DNA from: Croceicoccus sp.
Lineage (GTDB): Bacteria; Pseudomonadota; Alphaproteobacteria; Sphingomonadales; Sphingomonadaceae
Length of the DNA stretch: 8,829 bases
NCBI GenBank assembly: GCA_029936705.1
Contig: JAPYSD010000110.1
Span: 1-8,829 of the forward strand
Direction: 5' to 3'
The translations under genes were made by a program, and so were the position numbers. Each line of letters begins with the position of its first letter. Position 1 is the stretch's first letter. The notes below the pieces were generated by a model. The model was given only the letters and a program-made list of their open reading frames with translations. It made no database searches and was not told the DNA's origin. Shown here piece by piece: positions 1 to 6,240 of the stretch.

Positions 1-604
1 TGACCAGAAACGGCAGGAACAGCATGAAGCCGATCTGGAACGCGGTCTTCAACTCGCTGGTGACGAAAGCGGGCAGCAGGATCGAGAAGGGCACCGCCTC
101 CGCGCTGGCGAATTTGGGCGCATTGGCGATGTCGGCGAACATCATCAAATCGCGCTCGCGCGTCTGGCGCAGCATGAAGGCGTGGAACTCCTCGCCCGCG
201 TTGGCGATGGCGGTTTCGGCCGGGATTTGGTCGGCAGCATAGGGCGCGATGGCGCGGGTGTTCACCTGCTCGATCGTCGGCGCCATCACGAACAGCGACA
301 GGAACAGCGACAGCCCGATCAGCACCTGGTTGGGCGGCGACTGCTGCAATCCCAGCGCCTGCCGCAGGATCGCCAGCACGATCAGGATGCGGGTAAAGCT
401 GGTCATCATCAGGACCAGGCTGGGCAGGATGGTCAGCAGCCCCATCACCAGTAGCAATTGCAGCGACAGGCTCAGCGAGCCGCCATTGGCCGCCTCCAGC
501 GTACCGAACGCACGGTCGAGCGCGCCCGGGATGGCATCCTGCGCAAACGCGGGCAGGGGCAGGGCGGCGGCGCTTGCCGCCAGCCAGATCGCGGCGCGCT
601 TCAC
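1..604 (-). CDS. fliP: Flagellar export gate protein FliP, 3' end cut by window edge
   Basis: FliP is an inner-membrane core subunit of the flagellar type III export gate, forming a channel with FliQ and FliR inside the MS ring. About 201 residues are visible; the family is usually near 245-250, so roughly the last 45-50 lie beyond the left edge. Residues 1-21 look like a cleavable signal peptide (basic start, Ala/Leu-rich core, AFA before Q22), as is typical of FliP. A hydrophobic segment follows at about 46-67, then the family hallmarks SFTRI (69-73) and QQSPPNQVLIGLSLFLS (87-103), and late in the fragment a SELKTAFQIGF stretch. The start is GTG at 604-602, overlapping the fliO stop as GTGA, with an AGGA ribosome site 9 nt upstream. 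The frame stays open to base 1. The identification is firm; only the end is missing. Confidence 0.96.
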   Translation of the reverse strand, partial: MKRAAIWLAASAAALPLPAFAQDAIPGALDRAFGTLEAANGGSLSLSLQLLLVMGLLTILPSLVLMMTSFTRILIVLAILRQALGLQQSPPNQVLIGLSLFLSLFVMAPTIEQVNTRAIAPYAADQIPAETAIANAGEEFHAFMLRQTRERDLMMFADIANAPKFASAEAVPFSILLPAFVTSELKTAFQIGFMLFLPFLV

Positions 605-879
605 TCTACCGGTTCCTGCAGCGCGCCGCGCGCGGGCGCTTCGGCCAGCCGGGTGAGACCCGTGCGCGAGGCCGACACGAGGATCTCGCGCCCGTGAAAC
701 TCGATCACCGCCAGCTTGAGCGAGGGCGAGAGCATCGTCGTCTCGATGATGCGTGCGGACTTGCCCTGCACGGGTCCGCCCACGCGGTCCTGCATCTTCT
801 TCGCGAGTTTCAGGCAGCCCCATGCCAGCAGGCCGATGGCGGGCAGCATGACTGCCAGCTTGAGGAGATATTCGAACAC
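601..879 (-). CDS. fliO: Flagellar biosynthesis protein FliO (short form)
   Basis: FliO is a small membrane protein that helps FliP assemble and stay stable while the export gate forms. This one is 92 residues, near the short end for the family. It has one transmembrane helix at about residues 5-24 and then a basic stretch (KLAKKMQDR). The cytoplasmic domain follows, with the typical pattern of a short strand (ARIIETTMLS), SLKLAVIEFHGREILVSAS (about 53-71) and a Thr/Leu turn. No signal peptide precedes the helix. The start is GTG at 879-877, five bases after the fliN stop; no strong Shine-Dalgarno sequence is visible, so coupling to fliN is likely. The stop overlaps the fliP start by 3 nt. 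Position between fliN and fliP plus the topology make the call secure, although FliO sequences diverge strongly. Confidence 0.9.
   Translation of the reverse strand: MFEYLLKLAVMLPAIGLLAWGCLKLAKKMQDRVGGPVQGKSARIIETTMLSPSLKLAVIEFHGREILVSASRTGLTRLAEAPARGALQEPVE
614..617 (-). promoter_or_regulatory. Ribosome binding site for fliP
   Basis: AGGA on the minus strand lies 9 nt before the GTG at 604, inside the last codons of fliO. It supports that GTG as the fliP start and fits reinitiation by ribosomes finishing fliO. Confidence 0.6.
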
Positions 880-884
880 CGCGC

Positions 885-1160
885 TCAGGCCCCCGCCGGT
901 TCGGCCAGGGGCGCGGTCTCGTGGCCCTCCATCTCGACGATGCGCAGCGCAAAGCGATTGCCCTGCACGACGACTTCGCCGCGCGCGATGCGGCGGCCGT
1001 TGACGGCGATGTCGACCAGCTCGTCGGTCAGGCGGTCCAGCGGCACCACGCTATCCTCGCGCAGCGCCATCACCTCGCGCAGCGGCATCAGCGCGCCGCC
1101 CAGCTCGACCGAGAGGCGAACGTCGACGTCTTTCAGGAAATTCAGCGGATCGGAATGCAT
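885..1160 (-). CDS. fliN: Flagellar motor switch protein FliN (minimal, SpoA domain only)
   Basis: FliN forms the lower part of the cytoplasmic C-ring, where it takes part in rotation switching and docks FliH with export cargo. The 91 residues are almost entirely one SpoA (surface presentation of antigens) domain: DVDVRLSVELGGALMPLREV at about 11-30, then the conserved SVVPLDRL and VDIAVNGRRIARGEVVV segments (to about 64), FALRIVEM (about 69-76), and a short Ala/Pro tail. The enterobacterial protein has about 45 more residues at the N-terminus. I chose the ATG at 1160 because AAGGA sits 9 nt upstream and it begins 13 bases after the fliM stop. An in-frame ATG at 1187 would give 100 residues but lies inside fliM and has no ribosome site. 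Role and family are clear. Confidence 0.94.
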   Translation of the reverse strand: MHSDPLNFLKDVDVRLSVELGGALMPLREVMALREDSVVPLDRLTDELVDIAVNGRRIARGEVVVQGNRFALRIVEMEGHETAPLAEPAGA

Positions 1161-1169
1161 CGGATGGGG

Positions 1170-1175
1170 TCCTTC
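1170..1175 (-). promoter_or_regulatory. Ribosome binding site for fliN
   Basis: GAAGGA on the minus strand lies 9 nt before the ATG at 1160 and shares bases with the fliM stop codon (TGA at 1176-1174). It decides between the two candidate fliN starts in favour of 1160 and suggests coupled translation of the two C-ring proteins. Confidence 0.7.
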
Positions 1176-2082
1176 AGGAATTTGCATGGGAAAAGGCGCT
1201 GGTGATCTGCAGCGCGACGCGGTCGTCGATCTCGCCCACGGTGCCGTGCGCGATGACCTTGCCGCCAAGCGCCAGCGGCACGCTGCGCGCGACCGACACG
1301 GGGATCAGGTCGCCGGGCTTCAATCCGCCCAGGCGCGACAGCGGCAGGCGCATGTCGATCAGCGTGGCGTTCAGGCGCAGCGGAATATCGGCAAATGGCT
1401 CGTCATGCGGCCCGGTGGCGCGGCGCTTGGGCGTGTCCGACCCGGCCTCGGCCAGGAGTTCGGCCATGGCGGAGCGCATCGTGACCATCAGCCGCCACGG
1501 CTCGGCATCGCCGCCCCGGACGGTCAGGGCAAGCCGGTGGACGGCCGCTTCACCGGGAAAGGGTCGCAGCATGGCGGCATCGCTGTCCCGCCGCCCCATC
1601 CGCAGGGCGGGCAAGGCCGAGGCAGGCGCCAGCGCGGTCAGCGTGTCGGCCAGCGCGCGCTCCAGCCGGGCGAGCACTGATTGGCCCGACAGCGGGATCG
1701 CCGCCGGCAGATCGCCCATGATTCGCCCATCGCCGCCGAACGCGCGGTCGAGCAGTTCGAACACCGCGCGCCGGTCGATCGACAACACGAAATCGTCGCT
1801 GCTACCGCCTGCCGACAGCACGACATGGCTGAAATCCCCGACCTCTGGCTGCAACAGCTCCGCCGCGTCGCCGCACCACGGTTCCTCGGCCGTGGCGGTG
1901 ATGCGCACATCGTCGGCGAAACCCGCCAGCAAATCGGGCAGCACCTGCGCCATGCGCTTGCCCAGCCGTGCCAGTCCGGCGCTGCAATCGGGCTGCGCGC
2001 GGCGGGGCATGACCAGCTCGGCGCAATGCTGCGCGGCAATCCGTTCCGCGATGATGGAAAAGCCTTGGTCCATGGCGATCAC
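1174..2082 (-). CDS. fliM: Flagellar motor switch protein FliM, lacking the N-terminal CheY-docking peptide
   Basis: FliM links FliG to FliN in the C-ring and in most bacteria receives phosphorylated CheY. The protein is 302 residues, shorter than the usual 330 or so. The middle domain includes the family signature FGGDGR at 115-120. The C-terminal SpoA domain spans about 229-295 (ADIPLRLNATLIDMRLPLSRL, then LKPGDLIPV, and GTVGEIDDRVALQIT). The N-terminus opens directly in the region matching residue ~60 of enterobacterial FliM (SIIAERIAAQHCAEL). The usual opening peptide with the EIDALL motif is missing, and the upstream sequence in this frame does not restore it. The start is GTG at 2082, overlapping the fliL stop as GTGA; an ATG three codons inside (2073) is an alternative. 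Neither has a clear ribosome site, so coupling to fliL is likely. Confidence 0.92.
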   Translation of the reverse strand: MIAMDQGFSIIAERIAAQHCAELVMPRRAQPDCSAGLARLGKRMAQVLPDLLAGFADDVRITATAEEPWCGDAAELLQPEVGDFSHVVLSAGGSSDDFVLSIDRRAVFELLDRAFGGDGRIMGDLPAAIPLSGQSVLARLERALADTLTALAPASALPALRMGRRDSDAAMLRPFPGEAAVHRLALTVRGGDAEPWRLMVTMRSAMAELLAEAGSDTPKRRATGPHDEPFADIPLRLNATLIDMRLPLSRLGGLKPGDLIPVSVARSVPLALGGKVIAHGTVGEIDDRVALQITSAFSHANS

Positions 2083-2639
2083 TGCACGATGAAGCTGCGG
2101 AAATAGACCTGGTCGACGCCGCCAAAGCCTTCCAGCGCGACCAGCTCGTCATTGATCGCGCCGGTCAACCGCTTCCTCAGCGCCTGCTTGCCGGCGACGG
2201 TTTCCAGCTGCGCTTCGGGCGTGTCCGCCAGCACGGTCAGGATGGACGAGCGGATCGCCAGCTCGTGCTGCTGCATCCACATCAGCACGCGCCCGTCACG
2301 CCGGGTCGAGGCGGCAAGGCTGAGCTGTACCAGCCCGTCCGAACCCTTGAGGTTCGAGGTGAAGCCGTCGGCAAAGCTGTAATAGGCGGTGCGATATTCG
2401 CTGCCGCCGTCGCCGTGGACCTCTGCCGCCTCGCTCTCGCCCACGGCAAAGGGATCGCTGTCGCCCTTGCGGATCAGGCGCGGATTGTTGTCTTCCTTTG
2501 CATGGGCGGGGATCAGCCCGCCCGCCATCATCGCATAGGCCCCGCCGCCGCCCACGGCCAGCAGCGCTATCGCGCCCATCGCCAGGAACAGGCGGCTGCC
2601 GCGTTTCGATTTCTTCTCGGGTTTGTCGGTCTTGCTCAT
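2079..2639 (-). CDS. fliL: Flagellar basal body-associated protein FliL
   Basis: FliL is a single-pass inner-membrane protein that surrounds or supports the MotA/MotB stators near the basal body and affects torque, especially in swarming. The protein is 186 residues. It has a short Lys/Arg-rich cytoplasmic N-terminus (1-16), a transmembrane helix at about 17-39 rich in Ala and Gly, a linker, and a periplasmic FliL domain from about 82 to the end. Within that domain are the alternating strand LVQLSLAAS, the helix with ELAIRSSILTVLA, and the family's closing motif GGVDQVYFRSFIVQ (173-186). The ATG at 2639 is the first start in a frame opening just after fliK; the upstream AGAAG is weak and close. 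The gene is separated from fliK by 45 bp, the widest gap here, and its stop overlaps fliM. Confidence 0.94.
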   Translation of the reverse strand: MSKTDKPEKKSKRGSRLFLAMGAIALLAVGGGGAYAMMAGGLIPAHAKEDNNPRLIRKGDSDPFAVGESEAAEVHGDGGSEYRTAYYSFADGFTSNLKGSDGLVQLSLAASTRRDGRVLMWMQQHELAIRSSILTVLADTPEAQLETVAGKQALRKRLTGAINDELVALEGFGGVDQVYFRSFIVQ

Positions 2640-2684
2640 GTCGCTTCTACTCGGTGGGAGGGGGTGAAAGGGATGGCGCCGCGA
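2640..2684 (-). other. fliK-fliL intergenic gap
   Basis: These 45 bp form the largest non-coding interval in the window. It carries C-rich tracts on the coding strand and a GGCGCC hexamer. I see no hairpin followed by a T-run that would act as a terminator, and no convincing sigma-54 or sigma-28 promoter. In enterobacteria the fliF and fliL operons split at this point; here nothing visible shows a split. Confidence 0.4.
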
Positions 2685-3848
2685 TCAGGCGTAAAGGCCT
2701 GTCGAACGGCGCTGCGGGCGATCCAGCTCGCCGCTGTCGTCGGGATGGGCGGACGAAGACGTCAAATCTGCGCGGGAGTGCTGCCGGGGTTGGCCCGATC
2801 CGGTTTGGCCGCCTGCCTGCGCGGAGCCATGCGCCTGCGAGTGGGCTTGCGCGCCGCCCTGTTCCGGCGCAGCGCCATGATGGCGGGGCTGGTCGTCGCC
2901 GCGCTGCTGGCCCGCAAGCGCCGCGTCCGATGCGGCACGCACCGCGGCATGGGCAGCAGGCGCGAAAGCCGCGTCGCCGCTCGCGATCTGCGCGGACACG
3001 CCGCCATCCTCGCGCGTCAGCTTCAGCGCCAGCACGCCGAACTCCGCATGCGAAATCGTGGCGCGCACCGGCTGCGATCCGGTTTCGCGCGCATGGGCAA
3101 TGGCCTGCACCAGCTCTTCCAGCCGCTGCGGGCCCTGAAAGCCATCGACGCGCTCGGCAGGCGGGGTGGCGTGGGTGCTGGCGGGGAGCGCCTTCGCATC
3201 GGATACCTGGGGCGCGGGGAACTGGACCTGCATCTCCGCCCCGTTCTGCGCCGTCATGATGCGCGCAGGTGCCGCCGCCTCTGGCCGCTTGGGCGTGTCG
3301 GCCAGAGCGGCGGCTTCAGGCTCGGACGCAGCGGGAGTATCGACGTCGAGGACGGGAGCCTGCTGCGGAGCCGTATCGCTGGCGACGGGCTTTGCAGCCA
3401 CGACGCGGATCGTCGGCGAGACGGTCGCCGGTTCTGCAACCGGATCGACCTTCGCCTGCTTGCCCACGCCAGCGGCGGCTTCCGGTTCGACGACACGGGA
3501 AAGCAGTTCCGGTGCCGCCACGCCCTCGCGGGTAACCGCTAGCGGGACCGTGCTCGCCGCGGTCACATCGCCCTCGACAGTAGCTTCCGGCAAGAGCGGC
3601 AAGGGGGGCGGCAAGATCTTGCCGGTCCCGGCAACCGGCAGGGGCGTTTCGGCTCCATCAACCGGCGCAACCGGTAGAGCGGCCATCGGCGGCACGACCA
3701 TCATATCGAAAAGCACGGAAAACGCGGCATTTTCGCCGTTTTCGGTCTCCCCAGCTTCCTCCGTAAACCCCTCAGCCGAGAGACTGCAGTCACCCACCGC
3801 AACGGTCATTTTCGGCAAGATCGGCATTTGAAAGGGCAGGGCGTTCAT
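2685..3848 (-). CDS. fliK: Flagellar hook-length control protein FliK
   Basis: FliK is the secreted ruler that sets hook length and makes FlhB switch export from hook to filament subunits. With the ATG at 3848 it has 387 residues, close to the family norm. Residues about 45-235 are Pro/Ala/Val-rich, low-complexity and probably unfolded, as expected of the ruler part. The C-terminal hook domain is recognisable at about 240-310: QRLEELVQAIAHARE, then VRATISHAEFGVLALKLTRE and DGGVSAQIASGDAAFAPA. After that comes a Gln/His/Gly-rich tail (about 313-360) ending in GLYA. The frame also opens with tandem GTG codons at 3884 (399 residues), but these have no properly spaced ribosome site, so I prefer the ATG, which begins MNALPFQ. 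The assignment rests on the C-terminal domain and on position between fliJ and fliL. Confidence 0.88.
   Translation of the reverse strand: MNALPFQMPILPKMTVAVGDCSLSAEGFTEEAGETENGENAAFSVLFDMMVVPPMAALPVAPVDGAETPLPVAGTGKILPPPLPLLPEATVEGDVTAASTVPLAVTREGVAAPELLSRVVEPEAAAGVGKQAKVDPVAEPATVSPTIRVVAAKPVASDTAPQQAPVLDVDTPAASEPEAAALADTPKRPEAAAPARIMTAQNGAEMQVQFPAPQVSDAKALPASTHATPPAERVDGFQGPQRLEELVQAIAHARETGSQPVRATISHAEFGVLALKLTREDGGVSAQIASGDAAFAPAAHAAVRAASDAALAGQQRGDDQPRHHGAAPEQGGAQAHSQAHGSAQAGGQTGSGQPRQHSRADLTSSSAHPDDSGELDRPQRRSTGLYA
3609..3624. repeat. 16-bp perfect palindrome within fliK
   Basis: CGGCAAGATCTTGCCG is its own reverse complement. Its right half overlaps a second inverted pair (TTGCC at 3619-3623 with GGCAA at 3630-3634), and further GGCAAG copies lie just to the left. 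It encodes part of a Leu/Pro-rich low-complexity stretch of FliK, so it may be a by-product of repeated CTT/CTG-CCG codon pairs. No function is known to me. Confidence 0.6.
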
Positions 3849-3887
3849 GGCGCGGGGTCCGTCAGGCTTGAGTTCTCCCACCACCTT

Positions 3888-4307
3888 TCAAGTATCGTGC
3901 CAGTTCTTCCGCCGCGCGGGGGCCTCCGCCGGTTTTTCCTGATGAAGCGCCTTGCGGCAGGCGGCGGCGCGGTCGCTGGCCAGCGTCAGCCGCCGTTCCG
4001 CCGCGGCAAGATCGCCGCGCAATGCATCGGCCCGCGACCGGGCGACACCGATGTCCCGTTCGGTCTGGCCGGTCAGCCTGCCGATCCCATCGGCGAAGGA
4101 CTGCAGGCGCTGCAGATCGCCGCCGTCCATCATTTGTGGGGAAGGGCGGCAGCCGGCGGCAATCTCGCGCGTGCGGTCGCGCAGCTTGGTTAGCTGGCCA
4201 AGCGTACCCTCGGCTTCGGCCGCCTGCATCGCGGCTGTCTGCTTCGCGACTTCGCGCACACGTTCCAGGCGTCGCAGGCGCTGCAACGCGGCCTTGTCCG
4301 GCTTCAC
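3888..4307 (-). CDS. fliJ: Flagellar export protein FliJ
   Basis: FliJ is the central coiled-coil stalk of the export ATPase, comparable to the gamma subunit of F-type ATPases. It sits inside the FliI hexamer and contacts FlhA, and it also helps recycle chaperones. The product is 139 residues (family about 140-150), highly charged and rich in Arg, Gln, Ala and Leu. One long helix covers about 5-50 and a second about 62-125, separated by a short Gly/Pro break (AAGCRPSPQMMDGGD); this is the expected antiparallel hairpin. There is no membrane segment. The start is GTG at 4307, overlapping the fliI stop as GTGA, with no ribosome site visible. Sequence alone would give only a coiled-coil protein; the position directly after fliI and before fliK makes the call. 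Confidence 0.9.
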   Translation of the reverse strand: MKPDKAALQRLRRLERVREVAKQTAAMQAAEAEGTLGQLTKLRDRTREIAAGCRPSPQMMDGGDLQRLQSFADGIGRLTGQTERDIGVARSRADALRGDLAAAERRLTLASDRAAACRKALHQEKPAEAPARRKNWHDT

Positions 4308-5632
4308 GTTGCGGCGGGCTGTGCGAGCAGCGCGTGCAGCTGCGCCGCGCTGTCATCCAGCGTGCAGCGCTCGTCCACCGCCTGCGCCAGGAACGCCTGT
4401 ATCGCGGGCTGCATCGCCATCGCCCGGTCAAGCTGCGGATCGGTCCCGGCACGATAGGCACCCATCAGCACCAGGTCGCGGTTCGCTTCGTAGCTGGCGC
4501 ACAGCGCCCGCAGCACGGCCGCATCGGCGCGGTGATCGCGCCCTGCCACATCGCTCATCACCCGGCTGAGCGAGGCGCCCACGTCGATCGCCGGATATTG
4601 CCCCCGCTGCGCGATGGCGCGCGACAGCACGACATGCCCGTCCAGGATCGCGCGCGCGGTGTCGACCACGGGATCATTCTCGTCATCTCCGTCGGCCAGC
4701 ACCGTGTAGATGCCCGTGATTGCCCCGCCGGTTTGCGCACTGTTGCCCGCGCGTTCGACCAAGCGGTTGATGGTGGCCAGCGCCGATGGCGGATAGCCAC
4801 GCGCCGCCCCCGGTTCGCCCAGCAGCAGCCCGATCTCGCGCGCGGCGTGGGCGACACGGGTCAGGCTGTCCATGATCAGCAGCACGCTCTTGCCCTGTTC
4901 GCGGAAATACTCGGCCTGGCACACCGCCAGTTGCGCCGCGCGCAGCCGCAGGTTGGGCGCGTGATCGGCAGGCACCGCGATGGTGATCGCGTGCTGGCGC
5001 TTGTCGCCCGCCATGTGCCGCTGGACAAAGCCGGAGACCTCGCGCGCGCGTTCGCCGATCAGCGCGAAGATCACGACATCGGCATCGGCGCCATGCGCGA
5101 TCATGTCGATCAGCACCGACTTGCCCACGCCCGATCCGGCCATGATCCCGATCCGCTGGCCCTGTCCCATGGTCGTCAGCGCGTTGATTGCGCGAACCCC
5201 GCAATCAAACGCCCGCGTGACGGGGCTGCGGTCGAGCGCGCCGCTGCGCTTCCCCGCAGAGGGCCAGTACGCACGGCTGCGGATCGGCGGACCGCCGTCG
5301 ATCGGATGGCCTTCGCCGTCCACCGCGCGGCCCAGGAATCCCTCGCCCACCGGCAGCAGGCCGGGCCGCCCGCGCGGATAGACGCGCGATCCGGGGGACA
5401 GCAGCGCGCTGTCGCCCAGCAGCATCATCAGCGTGCGGCCACCGCGAAAGCCGATGACCTCCGCGTTCATGTCCTGTGCGTGGGGCTGCTCGATCCGGCA
5501 CAGGCTGCCGATGGGCAGCGACAGGCCGGTCACTTCCAGCAGGCCATTGTCGCACGCGGCGACCAGCCCGTAGAGGACCGGGCCTGGGCTCAGCGCCGGA
5601 ACGCCCGGTGCCAGCAGATCGATATTCAGCAC
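4304..5632 (-). CDS. fliI: Flagellum-specific export ATPase FliI
   Basis: FliI is the hexameric ATPase at the cytoplasmic base of the flagellar export apparatus, related to F1-ATPase beta. It releases cargo from chaperones and helps energise early export. The 442 residues match the family length. After a short N-terminal beta-barrel domain (about 18-110) come the Walker A loop AGSGVGKS (165-172), the catalytic-glutamate segment GERAREV (193-199; E194), Walker B in SVLLIMDSLTR (249-259; D255), and the highly conserved REIGLLLGEPGAARGYPPSA (265-284) with ERAGNSAQTGG (293-303). The Gly after GER in the usual GERGREV is Ala here. The start is GTG at 5632, 7 nt inside fliH, with GGAAG 10 nt upstream. 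All catalytic residues are present, so it should be active. Confidence 0.98.
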   Translation of the reverse strand: MLNIDLLAPGVPALSPGPVLYGLVAACDNGLLEVTGLSLPIGSLCRIEQPHAQDMNAEVIGFRGGRTLMMLLGDSALLSPGSRVYPRGRPGLLPVGEGFLGRAVDGEGHPIDGGPPIRSRAYWPSAGKRSGALDRSPVTRAFDCGVRAINALTTMGQGQRIGIMAGSGVGKSVLIDMIAHGADADVVIFALIGERAREVSGFVQRHMAGDKRQHAITIAVPADHAPNLRLRAAQLAVCQAEYFREQGKSVLLIMDSLTRVAHAAREIGLLLGEPGAARGYPPSALATINRLVERAGNSAQTGGAITGIYTVLADGDDENDPVVDTARAILDGHVVLSRAIAQRGQYPAIDVGASLSRVMSDVAGRDHRADAAVLRALCASYEANRDLVLMGAYRAGTDPQLDRAMAMQPAIQAFLAQAVDERCTLDDSAAQLHALLAQPAAT

Positions 5633-6240
5633 GACTGCAACGCTTCCGCGATGGCCTCGCGCCAGCGGGCGGGGCCGTCCTCGATGCCGCCGTCTGCCGT
5701 CTCGACACGGATCGCGCCGCGTTCCAGCGCCGGATCGGCGGTGACGGCCAGGTCCCGGCCCAGATCGTCGTCCAGGAAAGCGATGTCGTCGGGGTGCAGG
5801 TACAACACCCGCTCCTCCGCCTGGCCCAGCAGCGCAAGGCAGGCTGCGATCCGCCGGTTCAGCGCCGCCGCATCCAGCGCCAGCGGAGCCAGCGTCTTAG
5901 TACATACGGCGAGTGCGATGTCGCGCAATCGCTCGGACAGACGCTCCATGTCCTCGCTGCCGACCCGGGCGAGCGCGCTGCCCAGCCGGGCACGGGCGGC
6001 GTCCTCGCGGGCGGCATGCGCCTCGGCGTCGGCCATGGCGGCGGCGCGGCCTTCCTCGAACCCTCGGGCAAAGGCGTCGTTCTCGATCCGTTGGCGTTCG
6101 GCCAGTTCCTCACCGCGCGGATCGGGCGAGGCGGACGCTCCGCCATAACGCGGATCGGCGCGAAAGCCGCCGCTGTCCGCCAGCGTGCCCAGCCGGGCCA
6201 GGCGCGGAAGTCCGGCAAGGGAGCGGTCAGACGAAATCAT
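5626..6240 (-). CDS. fliH: Flagellar assembly protein FliH (ATPase stator/regulator)
   Basis: FliH dimerises along a long helix, binds the FliI N-terminus and ties the ATPase to the C-ring through FliN and to FlhA. The product is 204 residues. Residues 1-45 are flexible (Ser/Gly/Arg/Pro). A helical region from about 46 contains a small-residue ladder at 4-residue spacing (G60, G64, A68, A72, A76), matching the family's GxxxG/AxxxA repeat. The C-terminal FliI-binding domain follows (about 100-204), with VLYLHPDDIAFL and the conserved closing pattern VETADGGIEDGPARWREAI (179-197). The chosen ATG at 6240 overlaps fliG by 14 nt; an ATG at 6273 would overlap it by 47 and has no better ribosome site. 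The N-terminal Trp residues that bind FliN in enterobacterial FliH are absent. Confidence 0.93.
   Translation of the reverse strand: MISSDRSLAGLPRLARLGTLADSGGFRADPRYGGASASPDPRGEELAERQRIENDAFARGFEEGRAAAMADAEAHAAREDAARARLGSALARVGSEDMERLSERLRDIALAVCTKTLAPLALDAAALNRRIAACLALLGQAEERVLYLHPDDIAFLDDDLGRDLAVTADPALERGAIRVETADGGIEDGPARWREAIAEALQSC
5643..5647 (-). promoter_or_regulatory. Ribosome binding site for fliI
   Basis: GGAAG on the minus strand lies 10 nt before the GTG at 5632, within the last codons of fliH. It supports that GTG as the fliI start. Confidence 0.5.

Noticed and set aside
1161..1268. N-terminal extension of fliN to an upstream start
   Set aside because: The added residues are Arg/Ser/Pro-rich out-of-frame fliM sequence, while the ATG at 1160 has a well-placed ribosome site.
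574..1680. 368-codon open frame on the plus strand opposite fliO, fliN and fliM
   Set aside because: It spans three sense genes across their boundaries and has shadow composition.
2640..2684. Possible terminator or internal promoter between fliK and fliL
   Set aside because: No stem followed by a T-run, and no recognisable -24/-12 or sigma-28 elements.
3428..3443. Short hairpin CCGGTT-CTGC-AACCGG inside fliK
   Set aside because: A 6-bp stem in GC-rich coding DNA is expected by chance and has no T-run or nearby gene boundary.
2265..3542. 425-codon open frame on the plus strand opposite fliL/fliK
   Set aside because: Arg/Ala/Gly-rich shadow of the real genes, with no domain, ribosome site or promoter.
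3849..3884. GTG-GTG start for fliK, 12 codons upstream
   Set aside because: The purine-rich sequence directly abuts the GTG with no usable spacing, and the added residues look unlike a FliK N-terminus. It is not excluded.
5893..5910. Locally AT-rich patch with rarer codons in fliH
   Set aside because: Only a few codons long, in frame and inside a conserved domain; too short to indicate transfer or a binding site.
4022..6148. 708-codon open frame on the plus strand
   Set aside because: It lies antisense to fliJ, fliI and fliH. Its translation is His/Arg/Gln/Ala-rich with no recognisable domain. Such frames arise in GC-rich genes when third-position GC removes stop codons on the other strand.
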